The notes under the pieces were generated by a model. That model searched no databases and was not told the DNA's origin. It was given only the letters and a program-made list of their open reading frames with translations. The translations under genes and the position numbers were made by a program. Positions 1 to 6,937 of a stretch of DNA of 64,000 bases are shown one piece after another (the stretch's first letter is position 1; every line of letters begins with the position of its first letter). The DNA is from Bacillota bacterium (GTDB taxonomy: Bacteria > Bacillota > Clostridia > Christensenellales > UMGS416). The stretch is taken from NCBI GenBank assembly GCA_023398815.1, contig JAEWRW010000053.1, positions 1 through 64,000 of the forward strand, in the 5' to 3' direction.

Positions 1-4
1 AATA

Positions 5-123
<119 letters not shown>

Positions 124-131
124 TCCAGTAG

Positions 132-166
132 TGCACAACCCCCGATCGAAAGGTCGGGGGTTGTGC
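132..166 (+). terminator. Hairpin terminator after 5S rRNA
   Basis: A long near-perfect stem, GCACAACCCCCGA against TCGGGGGTTGTGC, follows the 5S gene by a few bases. There is only a short T-containing tail (TTATCA), so it may act as a processing or termination hairpin for the rRNA operon. Confidence 0.7.
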
Positions 167-236
167 GTTATCAGCATTGGATTGGGTATTTGAAATGAGA
201 TAGAACCGTGGCCGTTAAAATGTAGTGGCGCAACTC

Positions 237-265
237 TTGACAGGTCTTTCCACAATGGCTATAAT
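237..265 (+). promoter_or_regulatory. Consensus promoter of tRNA-Asn
   Basis: TTGACA at 237-242 and TATAAT at 260-265 are both perfect matches to the housekeeping sigma consensus, with an ideal 17-bp spacer. The predicted start lies just before the tRNA at 286, so the tRNA has its own promoter separate from the rRNA operon. Confidence 0.9.
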
Positions 266-285
266 AACAATCACGCGCCAGATAT

Positions 286-360
286 TCCTCAGTAGCTCAA
301 TGGCAGAGCACTCGGCTGTTAACCGAGGGGTTGTAGGTTCGAGTCCTACCTGGGGAGCCA
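286..360 (+). tRNA. tRNA-Asn (GTT)
   Basis: A cloverleaf folds with acceptor TCCTCAG/CTGGGGA, D-arm GCTC..GAGC, anticodon stem CTCGG/CCGAG with loop CTGTTAA (anticodon GTT, Asn) and T-arm GTAGG-TTCGAGT-CCTAC. The 3' CCA is encoded in the DNA. Confidence 0.97.
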
Positions 361-394
361 AAGCCCTGCCGAATGGCAGGGCTTCTTACTTTTT
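361..394 (+). terminator. Rho-independent terminator after tRNA-Asn
   Basis: AAGCCCTGCC-GAAT-GGCAGGGCTT directly abuts the CCA end and is followed by CTTACTTTTT. It closes the tRNA transcription unit before the lipoprotein gene at 410. Confidence 0.85.
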
Positions 395-409
395 CGGGGA
401 GGATAAGGT

Positions 410-1090
410 ATGCGGTACGCTCAGTTGCTTGCGGCGGTGTGCGTGCTTCCACTGCTGTTGGCAGGCTGCGGCGCTGCAACCCAAACGCAGCCACAGGCGT
501 CCTCCGCCTCTGTGGTGCAGGCCGTCGAGGGGCTGACGCCCGCGCCGGCAACTGCCACAGAGGACACCAAGGCGTCTACCGCGCCGGAGCCGACGCCCAC
601 ACTCTTCCAGAAGAAGGTAGATGACATGAAAGAGCCCTTCATCCGCATCCATAAGGCTCAGCGTACGCTGGAGCTTTACGATGGGGATGAGTTGGTGGCA
701 TGCATCCGGGTGGCTCTGGGGCACAAGCCCGAGGGAGCCAAGGAGAAGGAAGGCGACAACAAGACGCCGGAGGGCCAGTACTTCATCTGTGTGCGCAATG
801 CCAACAGCAAATACCACCTGTCTCTGGGCATCAGCTACCCCAACGCCGAAGACGCAAAGGTTGGCTTGGACGCAGGGCTCATAAACGAGACTCAATACCG
901 GAGCATCGTCAGCGCGCAGGAGCAGGGCAAGCGCCCGTCCTGGAGCACGGCGCTGGGTGGCGAGATCATGATCCACGGCGGTGGCACGGATAGCGACTGG
1001 ACGGCGGGCTGCATTGCTGTGCGGGATGAGGACATGGATTACCTTTGGGAACTTGTCCCTTTGGGTACGCCGGTGGAGATTCTGCCCTGA
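410..1090 (+). CDS. L,D-transpeptidase (YkuD/YafK-type) lipoprotein
   Basis: A 226-aa secreted lipoprotein predicted to crosslink peptidoglycan or attach proteins to it through 3-3 bonds. Residues 1-20 form a signal peptide ending in a lipobox (LLAGC, Cys20). A Thr/Pro/Ala-rich linker follows to about residue 60. The YkuD-like catalytic domain runs from about 75 to the end, with the conserved His in IMIHGGG and the catalytic Cys in DWTAGCIAV near residue 200. The DWTAGC variant with an Ala before Gly-Cys resembles YafK/ErfK-type members. It sits head-to-tail with a paralogue at 1161. The start ATG follows GGGGAGGATAAGGT. No promoter was found between the tRNA terminator and the start, so expression may begin from an unrecognised site. 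Confidence 0.85.
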   Translation: MRYAQLLAAVCVLPLLLAGCGAATQTQPQASSASVVQAVEGLTPAPATATEDTKASTAPEPTPTLFQKKVDDMKEPFIRIHKAQRTLELYDGDELVACIRVALGHKPEGAKEKEGDNKTPEGQYFICVRNANSKYHLSLGISYPNAEDAKVGLDAGLINETQYRSIVSAQEQGKRPSWSTALGGEIMIHGGGTDSDWTAGCIAVRDEDMDYLWELVPLGTPVEILP

Positions 1091-1102
1091 CGGGGCGGGT
1101 AT

Positions 1103-1131
1103 TTGTCACCGGGGCTGTGATTTAGTATAAT
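1103..1131 (+). promoter_or_regulatory. Promoter for second L,D-transpeptidase-like gene
   Basis: TTGTCA at 1103-1108 and TATAAT at 1126-1131 are separated by 17 bp, just after the upstream stop codon. This gives the paralogue at 1161 and the HIT gene their own promoter. Confidence 0.75.
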
Positions 1132-1160
1132 AGGCACATCTTACACCCTGAGGAGTGTCG

Positions 1161-1835
1161 ATGACCCGTTGGTTGAGGGCGGCCGCACTGGCTGCACTGA
1201 TCCCCATATTGTTTGCCGGCTGCGCCAGGGCAACTTGGCAGCCGCTGTGGAGCACGCCTCTGCCCGGTTCAACCAAAGCAACCACGGCACCGGCCACCAG
1301 CCCTAAGAGCACCGCTCTGCCAATCCTGGAACTCTTTCAAAAGGATGCGGACAGTATGACGTCACCCCATGTGGTGGTGCTCAAGTCCAAGCGTCTGCTG
1401 GAGCTCTATGATGGTGACACGCTGATGGCCCGCATGAAGATCGCATTGGGTACCACGCCGGAAGGCCCCAAGACCAAAGACGGCGACGGCAAGACTCCGG
1501 AGGGGTCCTATTACATCTGCGCGACCAACGCCAACAGCAAGCACTACAAATCCCTGTGCATCAGCTACCCCAACGAAGGGGATGCGCTGCGTGGTCTGGG
1601 TCTGGGGCTCATCAGCGAAGCACAGTATGACAGCATCGTCAACGCCATTGAGGCCAAGGAGCAGCCCAACTGGAAGACAGACTTGGGTGGGGAGATTGCC
1701 ATCCACGGCCTGAGCGATGAGGACAAGGACAAGACCGGTGACTGGACGGTGGGCAACATCGCCGTGACCAACGAGCAGATGGATTACCTGTGGAAGTATC
1801 TGAAGAAGGGTGCGGAGGTCGTCATCCAGCCCTAG
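1161..1835 (+). CDS. YkuD-like lipoprotein paralogue lacking the catalytic cysteine
   Basis: A 224-aa lipoprotein clearly paralogous to the gene at 410: both share the tract LxLFQK.xDxM, the motif LELYDGD and the pattern TPEGxYxIC.xNANSK. A signal peptide ends in LFAGC. The His is kept (IAIHGLS), but the Cys motif reads DWTVGNIAV: codon AAC (Asn) stands where the active paralogue has TGC. It therefore should not catalyse transpeptidation by the known Cys mechanism and may be a binding or regulatory pseudoenzyme. ATG 1161 is preferred over GTG 1155, because GAGGAG at 1150-1155 is then spaced correctly. Probably co-transcribed with the HIT gene 16 bp downstream. Confidence 0.85.
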   Translation: MTRWLRAAALAALIPILFAGCARATWQPLWSTPLPGSTKATTAPATSPKSTALPILELFQKDADSMTSPHVVVLKSKRLLELYDGDTLMARMKIALGTTPEGPKTKDGDGKTPEGSYYICATNANSKHYKSLCISYPNEGDALRGLGLGLISEAQYDSIVNAIEAKEQPNWKTDLGGEIAIHGLSDEDKDKTGDWTVGNIAVTNEQMDYLWKYLKKGAEVVIQP

Positions 1836-1851
1836 ACAGAGGAGAATGCAT

Positions 1852-2175
1852 ATGCAGGATTTCTACTGCGAGCAGGTGCTCAACGGAAAGACACCGGTGC
1901 AGGTGGTGGCCGAAACTTCCGGCGTTCTTGCGTTCTATCACACAAAACCGTCCTACCCGTCCCATATCGTCGTCATCCCCAAGCGTCACATCCCATCGCT
2001 CCTCGCCGTGCAGGAGGAGGATTCCCCTCTGCTGACGGAATTGTTATCGGTGGTGCGGCAAGTGGCGGAACAGACGGTAAAGCAATACGGCGCGTGCCGT
2101 GTCATCACCAACTGTGGGGAATATCAGGATTCCAAACACCTGCATTGGCATGTGGTGTTTGGTCCCAAACGGTAA
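1852..2175 (+). CDS. HIT-family nucleotide-binding protein
   Basis: A 107-aa histidine triad protein, a family of small nucleoside-phosphate hydrolases or transferases. The triad is KHLHWHVVFG near the C-terminus. An earlier part, PSHIVVIPKRHIPSL, matches the usual HIT beta-strand/helix core. ATG 1852 is chosen because AGAGGAG at 1838-1844 is 7 bases away; ATG 1846 would be too close. A second, more typical HIT protein lies at 44283. Confidence 0.85.
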   Translation: MQDFYCEQVLNGKTPVQVVAETSGVLAFYHTKPSYPSHIVVIPKRHIPSLLAVQEEDSPLLTELLSVVRQVAEQTVKQYGACRVITNCGEYQDSKHLHWHVVFGPKR

Positions 2176-2200
2176 ATCACCTGTTTGACTCGTAAATCCG

Positions 2201-2231
2201 TTAAAAAAGAAGCCATCCGGCTGGATGGCTC
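2201..2231 (-). terminator. Terminator of the DegV gene (minus strand)
   Basis: AGCCATCC-ggct-GGATGGCT at 2211-2230. Read on the minus strand it is followed by TTCTTTTTTAA, a good U-tract. It lies between converging HIT and DegV genes and may also act on the plus strand. Confidence 0.8.
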
Positions 2232-2245
2232 CTTGTGTTTGTGGG

Positions 2246-3109
2246 TTAGCGCGGTGAGCCGAAGCAGAACACCGCCATGGTACCCGGGCCTGAGTGAGCA
2301 CCAATGACCGGGCCGATGGTGTGCAGGTGGATGTCGGCCTGCGGCAGCCGCGCGCGGATCATCTCAGCGGTGGCCTGGGCCTCCTCCAAAACGTCGCCGT
2401 GGCTGACAAAGATGGTGTTACAGGTGTGGTCAAAGCGCTCCACCAAACGATCCACCATGGTCTGCAGGGCCTTTTTGCGGCCGATGGCTTTCTCCATGGG
2501 GATGAGCCGCCCTTCGTCATCCACGTGCAGCACGGGCTTGATCTTTAAGAGTGACCCCAGCACGGCCTGCGCCGCCGAAACGCGGCCGCCGCGGTGCAGG
2601 TGGTTGATGTCGTCCACCGTGAACCAGTGAACCAGACGCCCCTTGTTGGCCTCCAGCCAGTCGGTCAGCTCGGTGAGGGACATACCCTCGTCCCGCTTTT
2701 GGCAGGCGGTGTAGACCAAAAGCCCCTCCCCCATGGAGGCACAGAGCGAATCCACGACTGAAATGGTGCGGTCGGGGAACTCCTCCCTGAGCTGGACAGC
2801 GGCCTGGTTGGCACAGCTGGTAGTACCGCTCAGCGCCGAGGAGAAGCCGATGTACAGGATGTCGATGCCCTCTTCCAGGTAGGCGCGGAAGTGGGTGAGA
2901 AACCGGTCGGTGTTGATCATGGAGGTTTTCGGCATGTGGCCGGCCCGTACGCGGTCATAGAACACGTGGGCGTCCATATCCACCCCAAAGTTGTCCCGGT
3001 ACTCCGCCCCCTCCAACAAAAACGAAAGCGGCAGCACATCGATGCCGAGGCCATCCACCATCGCTTTGGAAAGATCAACCGTGGAATCGCTGATTATCTT
3101 ATAGGGCAT
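2246..3109 (-). CDS. DegV family fatty-acid-binding protein
   Basis: A 287-aa protein of the DegV/FakB family, which binds a fatty acid in a two-domain fold and hands it to a fatty acid kinase. The N-terminus YKIISDSTVDLS matches the typical DegV opening DSxxDL. GFSSALSGTTSCA matches the family's FSSxLSGTYxSA motif. The C-terminal SHGDVLEEA and IGPVIGAHSGPGTMAVF segments match the conserved IGxVIGxHxGPG ending. The start at 3109 follows AAAGGAGG with ideal spacing; the longer reading frame would read through that ribosome binding site. No FakA kinase gene is near. Confidence 0.92.
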   Translation of the reverse strand: MPYKIISDSTVDLSKAMVDGLGIDVLPLSFLLEGAEYRDNFGVDMDAHVFYDRVRAGHMPKTSMINTDRFLTHFRAYLEEGIDILYIGFSSALSGTTSCANQAAVQLREEFPDRTISVVDSLCASMGEGLLVYTACQKRDEGMSLTELTDWLEANKGRLVHWFTVDDINHLHRGGRVSAAQAVLGSLLKIKPVLHVDDEGRLIPMEKAIGRKKALQTMVDRLVERFDHTCNTIFVSHGDVLEEAQATAEMIRARLPQADIHLHTIGPVIGAHSGPGTMAVFCFGSPR

Positions 3110-3197
3110 GGCGTTCCCTCCTTTGTTCACGCAATATTCTACCTCATATCATCTCGTTTTGTAAACCGCATTCTGGGCAAGGAAGGGCTTTTTGCCC

Positions 3198-4325
3198 TCA
3201 TTTCATGCCAAAGAGCTGCTCTTTGCGGTCGAGGTAATAGAGGTAGTCGGCCTCCGGCACGTTGGGCGGGCACCGGTGGTCGCAGAAGGGGATGTAACCG
3301 CCGCGCTCCACGTAAGGAATGAGTGTGTCAAGGTAGGCGTCGATGGCCGCCCGGCCGCTGCCCAGGGCGATCTTGTCCACCCCGCCCATGATGCGCAGCT
3401 CGGGGTACTGGTCCATCAGCTCCCCCGGGTGGGCGCAGGAGTTGACCTCGTAGGGGAAGAGGCAGTTGATGCCGCCAGCCAGGAAGACGGGCAATATGGG
3501 CCGCACGTCGCCGTCGCAGTCGGTGTACCAGATGTCGATGCCGTGGGCCTTGAGCTTGTCACCAATGCGCCGGTAGCGGCTCTGCAACACGTCGCGGAAG
3601 AACCATGGCGGCACGATGGGGCCGTTCTTGAAGCAGATGTCCTCCCAGCCGCTGGCAAAGTCAAACCGGAAGTGGGGCAGCACTTGGTCGAGGAACTGCT
3701 CAATGAGCTGGCAGGTCGTCTCCACCATGTCCTCCACCATCTCGGGGTAGTCGTAGATGGCGTAGCAGATGCCCTCAAAGGTCAGCATGTCGCGTATTTT
3801 GCCGATGAGGGAGCCGCAATCCACCCCCAGCGGGTAGTCGCGGCCTGCGTCGGGGCGGTGGATGGCCTGGAGCGCCGCGATGTCCACGACACGGTCGGGG
3901 TGATGGAGGTCGAAGCGTTCGGCTTTCACCCACGCCCAGTCCTCGGGCGTGACGATCTGGCTCTTGATGTAGTGGGGGATGGTGCTATGGCCATCGGCGG
4001 GCTGCTCGGCAATGAGCCCCTCGCCGTTCTGCAGCAGCACCTTGCCGTCGTCGGTGCGGCCGATCTCCTTCTGCTCAAAGAGCGGCCACAGGAACACCTT
4101 GCCGCTGATGACCGCGATCGGGTCAAAGCTGAAGAACCGGTCGGCCTGTTCGTTGGTGCGGATGCCGTTCTCCCGGAACATGGCCCACTCGTCGAAGTTT
4201 TCGTCCCAGTAGCCAAACTCCATGTGAAAGCTGCGGTCCACGCTTTGAAAGTGCATTTGGCGGTTGAACCGCTCCCGGGGTGTCATCGTCCCCTTCCAGG
4301 GTGCGCGGATGTGCTCAATGGCCAT
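3198..4325 (-). CDS. Uroporphyrinogen decarboxylase (URO-D) family protein, probable methyltransferase
   Basis: A 375-aa single-domain protein with a URO-D-like TIM barrel. Such proteins in anaerobes are usually corrinoid or cobalamin-linked methyltransferases rather than haem enzymes. Family-like features are the opening TPRERFNRQMHFQSVDR, the tract YWFxxD-like DIWYTDCDGDVRPILP, and the C-terminal IMGGVDK and YIPFCDHRCPPNVPEADY, where His and Cys could bind metal. No haem biosynthesis genes are nearby. ATG 4325 follows GAGGAGG by 6 bases. A small hairpin AGGGC-ttttt-GCCCT at 3185-3199 overlaps the stop and may weaken read-through to DegV. Confidence 0.8.
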   Translation of the reverse strand: MAIEHIRAPWKGTMTPRERFNRQMHFQSVDRSFHMEFGYWDENFDEWAMFRENGIRTNEQADRFFSFDPIAVISGKVFLWPLFEQKEIGRTDDGKVLLQNGEGLIAEQPADGHSTIPHYIKSQIVTPEDWAWVKAERFDLHHPDRVVDIAALQAIHRPDAGRDYPLGVDCGSLIGKIRDMLTFEGICYAIYDYPEMVEDMVETTCQLIEQFLDQVLPHFRFDFASGWEDICFKNGPIVPPWFFRDVLQSRYRRIGDKLKAHGIDIWYTDCDGDVRPILPVFLAGGINCLFPYEVNSCAHPGELMDQYPELRIMGGVDKIALGSGRAAIDAYLDTLIPYVERGGYIPFCDHRCPPNVPEADYLYYLDRKEQLFGMK

Positions 4326-4397
4326 GACGGACCTCCTCAATGCGAACTAATTGCCCTCCTAGTATAGCATGGCGGGCTCTGGCAGGGCAGAAATCCG

Positions 4398-4427
4398 TTG
4401 CGGTGCTGCCTTGCTTTTTGCTATGAT
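4398..4427 (+). promoter_or_regulatory. Promoter of the SrlD-like gene
   Basis: TTGCGG at 4398-4403 and TATGAT at 4422-4427 with an 18-bp spacer. It lies in a 136-bp gap between divergent genes; a minus-strand TATACT near 4362 could serve the URO-D gene, so the two promoters may share regulation. Confidence 0.6.
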
Positions 4428-4461
4428 GGGGGCAACAGACGATCTTCACGGAGGGCGAACC

Positions 4462-5250
4462 ATGTTTGAGGGGAAGATGCAGCGCCTGGCGGGGCGCCGG
4501 GTAGTGGTGACGGGCGGGGCCCAGGGGTTGGGGGAGGCGCTCTGCCGTCGCTTGGCGCAGGAGGGCGCGCGGGTGACGGTGGCCGACATCAACGTGACGG
4601 CGGCCCAAGCCGTGGCTGACTCGCTGCCCGGCGGGGTGGCTGTGGCGGTGGATGTGACGGACTTTGACAACTGCCAGCGCATGGCCGACGCCGCGGCCGC
4701 GGCCATGGGCGGCATTGATCTGCTGGTTAGCAACGCAGCGATCCTATTCTCCGGCGCGGTGGAGGACCTGACGGCCGACCGGTGGCGCAAGGTCATCGAC
4801 GTGAATCTTTGCGGCTACTTCAACACCGTGAAGGCCGTGCTGCCCCATCTGCGGCAGGCTGGCGGCGGCGCCATCGTGCAGATCAACAGCAAGTCCGGCA
4901 AGAAAGGGTCGTTCAAGAACTCGGCCTATGCTGCCAGCAAGTTCGGTGGCATCGGCCTGACCCAAAGCCTGGCGCTGGAGTTTGCCGAGGAGAACATCCG
5001 CGTCAACGCCATCTGCCCCGGCAATCTGCTGGATTCGCCGCTGTGGACGCAGAGTCTCTTCAAGCAGTACGCCAAGAACCAGGGCATTACGGAGGAAGAG
5101 GTGCGCCTGAAGTACGTAAACCAGGTGCCCATGAAGCGCGGCTGCAGCTACGAGGACGTGGCCAACGTGCTGGTGTTTCTGGCCAGTGACGAGGCCGCGT
5201 ACATGACCGGCCAGGCCATCAACGTGACCGGTGGGCAGGAGATGCGCTGA
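4462..5250 (+). CDS. Short-chain dehydrogenase, sorbitol-6-phosphate 2-dehydrogenase-like
   Basis: A 262-aa NAD(P)-dependent SDR. It shows the cofactor motif TGGAQGLGE (residues 17-25), SNAAI for the NAG motif, the catalytic Ser in QINSKSGKKG, and YAASK with catalytic Tyr and Lys. The segments INSKSGKKGS, KFGGIGLTQSLAL, GNLLDSPLW, VPMKRGCSYEDV and TGQAINVTGGQ closely follow SrlD, which oxidises sorbitol 6-phosphate to fructose 6-phosphate. That substrate is inferred by resemblance only. No sorbitol PTS genes are next to it. ATG 4462 follows GGAGGG by 6 bases. Confidence 0.85.
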   Translation: MFEGKMQRLAGRRVVVTGGAQGLGEALCRRLAQEGARVTVADINVTAAQAVADSLPGGVAVAVDVTDFDNCQRMADAAAAAMGGIDLLVSNAAILFSGAVEDLTADRWRKVIDVNLCGYFNTVKAVLPHLRQAGGGAIVQINSKSGKKGSFKNSAYAASKFGGIGLTQSLALEFAEENIRVNAICPGNLLDSPLWTQSLFKQYAKNQGITEEEVRLKYVNQVPMKRGCSYEDVANVLVFLASDEAAYMTGQAINVTGGQEMR

Positions 5251-5279
5251 TGCCTGCCACGCGCATCGCCGGGTAAGCC

Positions 5280-6587
5280 ATGGACGCAAGCAAGGCCATT
5301 ATCTTTCTTGTCAACGCTGCAGAGATGAGCATCTTCTTTTGGCTGCTGCACCGGCGGCTGGGATTCCGTCGGTTGCCCGTCGGGCTGCCGTGGCTGTGCG
5401 CTTTGGCCGTCACCTTTGGCCTGTGGCTCATTGCCGCCAATGGCCAATCTCCCCTTTGGGTGGCGGTGCTGCTGCCGGTGGGGATTTTGCTGTCGTTCGT
5501 CCTCTGTGAGAGTTCGGTGCGGTTACGCATCTGGATTCCGGTGCATTTCTTTGGGTTGTGCCTGTTGCTGCACTTGCTGCTGCCGCCGCTTTTCGCGGCT
5601 TTGGTGGGCCGCACCACCGCAGAAATACTCGCGGAGGTGTGCAGCGCCACGGAGGCCCACAGTGGTGCCGCGGTGCTGCTCTTGTATCTCACCTTCCTGG
5701 TGGGTACCAGGGGATTAGGTAAACCGCACCGCCGGCCTGGCGTCGTCCACGTCATCTACGGCCTGATGCCACTGCTGAGCCTGGGGTACCTGGCCCTCAT
5801 TCTGGATCATGAGATGGCCATGGGCGACACGGGCGATTCTCTGGTGCTCACCATGGCGGCCGGCGGCATCGTTGTCATCAACCTCATGGTGCTGCTGTTG
5901 CTGGAGCTTTTTCTATGCAGGAACGAGGAGCTGTGTGCCCGGGAGCTGCAATTGCGGCAGATGGAGGTTGCGAAGGGTTTCCTGGATGACCTGCAGGCCG
6001 TGGCCGATGTGATCCGCCGCTTCCGCCACGACATGGGCAACCACCTGCAGGTGCTGCGTGGGCTGATGGCCACCCACCGGGAGGAGGAAGCTCGCGCCTA
6101 CCTGGACGACATCGGGCAGCTGATGCAGGACCTGGGCCAGCAAGTGGATACTGGCCACCCGCTGGTGGACACGCTGGTAGGCACCAAGATCGCCCGTGCT
6201 GAGCGCGAGGGCATCGACGTCGATTATGCCATAGAACTGCCAAAGGAGCTGCCCTTTGCCCCGCTGGAGCTGTGTTCGCTGCTGGGCAACATTCTCGATA
6301 ACGCCATCGAGGCCTGTACCATGCTAGGCCCGCAGGCCGATCGCTTTCTCTTCCTGCACATTGGCCCCGTGGGGCAGGATTTGTTGGTGACGCTGCGCAA
6401 CTCCGCCCCGCCGCCCCACACGCCTCCCGCCCGGCGGCAGAGCGATGGCCACTGTGAACGTGGCCTGGGTATCCCGACAGTGCGCGGTATTGTGGATCAA
6501 TATGGTGGCAGCCTGCACATCGACCGCCTGGAGGACGAGTATCACCTACTGTTGCGGGTGCCGCTCACCGCCCCCCAATGGCGTTGA
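5280..6587 (+). CDS. Membrane sensor histidine kinase, AgrC-like (GHKL domain)
   Basis: A 435-aa protein with about six hydrophobic segments in residues 5-205, then a coiled linker and a kinase core. The phosphoacceptor region RHDMGNHLQVLRGL (about residue 250) is the type seen in AgrC/HPK10 kinases. The ATP-binding lid follows, with the N box NILDNAIEAC (about 337) and G box RGLGIPTVRGIV (about 394). These kinases normally pair with a LytTR response regulator, often for peptide quorum sensing, but none lies on either side, so it is an orphan here. It starts 29 bp after the dehydrogenase with a weak ribosome site and may be co-transcribed with it. Confidence 0.85.
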   Translation: MDASKAIIFLVNAAEMSIFFWLLHRRLGFRRLPVGLPWLCALAVTFGLWLIAANGQSPLWVAVLLPVGILLSFVLCESSVRLRIWIPVHFFGLCLLLHLLLPPLFAALVGRTTAEILAEVCSATEAHSGAAVLLLYLTFLVGTRGLGKPHRRPGVVHVIYGLMPLLSLGYLALILDHEMAMGDTGDSLVLTMAAGGIVVINLMVLLLLELFLCRNEELCARELQLRQMEVAKGFLDDLQAVADVIRRFRHDMGNHLQVLRGLMATHREEEARAYLDDIGQLMQDLGQQVDTGHPLVDTLVGTKIARAEREGIDVDYAIELPKELPFAPLELCSLLGNILDNAIEACTMLGPQADRFLFLHIGPVGQDLLVTLRNSAPPPHTPPARRQSDGHCERGLGIPTVRGIVDQYGGSLHIDRLEDEYHLLLRVPLTAPQWR

Positions 6588-6612
6588 CAACAAAACGGAC
6601 GTTGCTTATAAT
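6584..6612 (+). promoter_or_regulatory. Consensus promoter of the leuS T-box leader
   Basis: TTGACA (6584-6589, overlapping the kinase stop codon) and TATAAT (6607-6612) with a 17-bp spacer: a perfect housekeeping promoter. Confidence 0.92.
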
Positions 6613-6885
6613 AAGGGAAAATCAAGATCATATTGAACTGCGAGGATGGGGAAACGACCCGCGAATGCCCGCGAAGAGAGCCGCCGGATGGTGCAAGGCG
6701 GCGGGGCACACCGGTTTCACTCACCCCGGAGCAGCCAACCGAAGCGATGCGTAGGCTTGGCCGGCCGTCCCCCGTCAGCGGGACAGGGCATGGGTGTGCC
6801 CGGCAAGTGGGAGCCAATGGCTCCAAACAGAGTGGTACCGCGAAGGACCCTTCGTCTCTGGCAGACGGGGGGCCTTTTTTTGTGG
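6613..6885 (+). promoter_or_regulatory. T-box riboswitch controlling leuS
   Basis: A tRNA-sensing leader of about 260 nt. The T-box sequence AGAGTGGTACCGCG is at 6829-6842, followed by an intrinsic terminator (GGACCCTTCGTCT / AGACGGGGGGCC then TTTTTTT at 6874-6881). Stem I contains the AAGAGAG segment near 6684 and, on its 3' side, CACTCACC near 6718-6725. The triplet CTC at 6720-6722 is my candidate leucine specifier codon, which would read tRNA-Leu(GAG). Uncharged tRNA-Leu should stabilise the antiterminator and let leuS be transcribed. Confidence 0.93.
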
Positions 6886-6937
6886 CAAAGCCGCAAGGAA
6901 TGATAACAAGGGGCAGGACCCCATGGGAGGAACCAGC

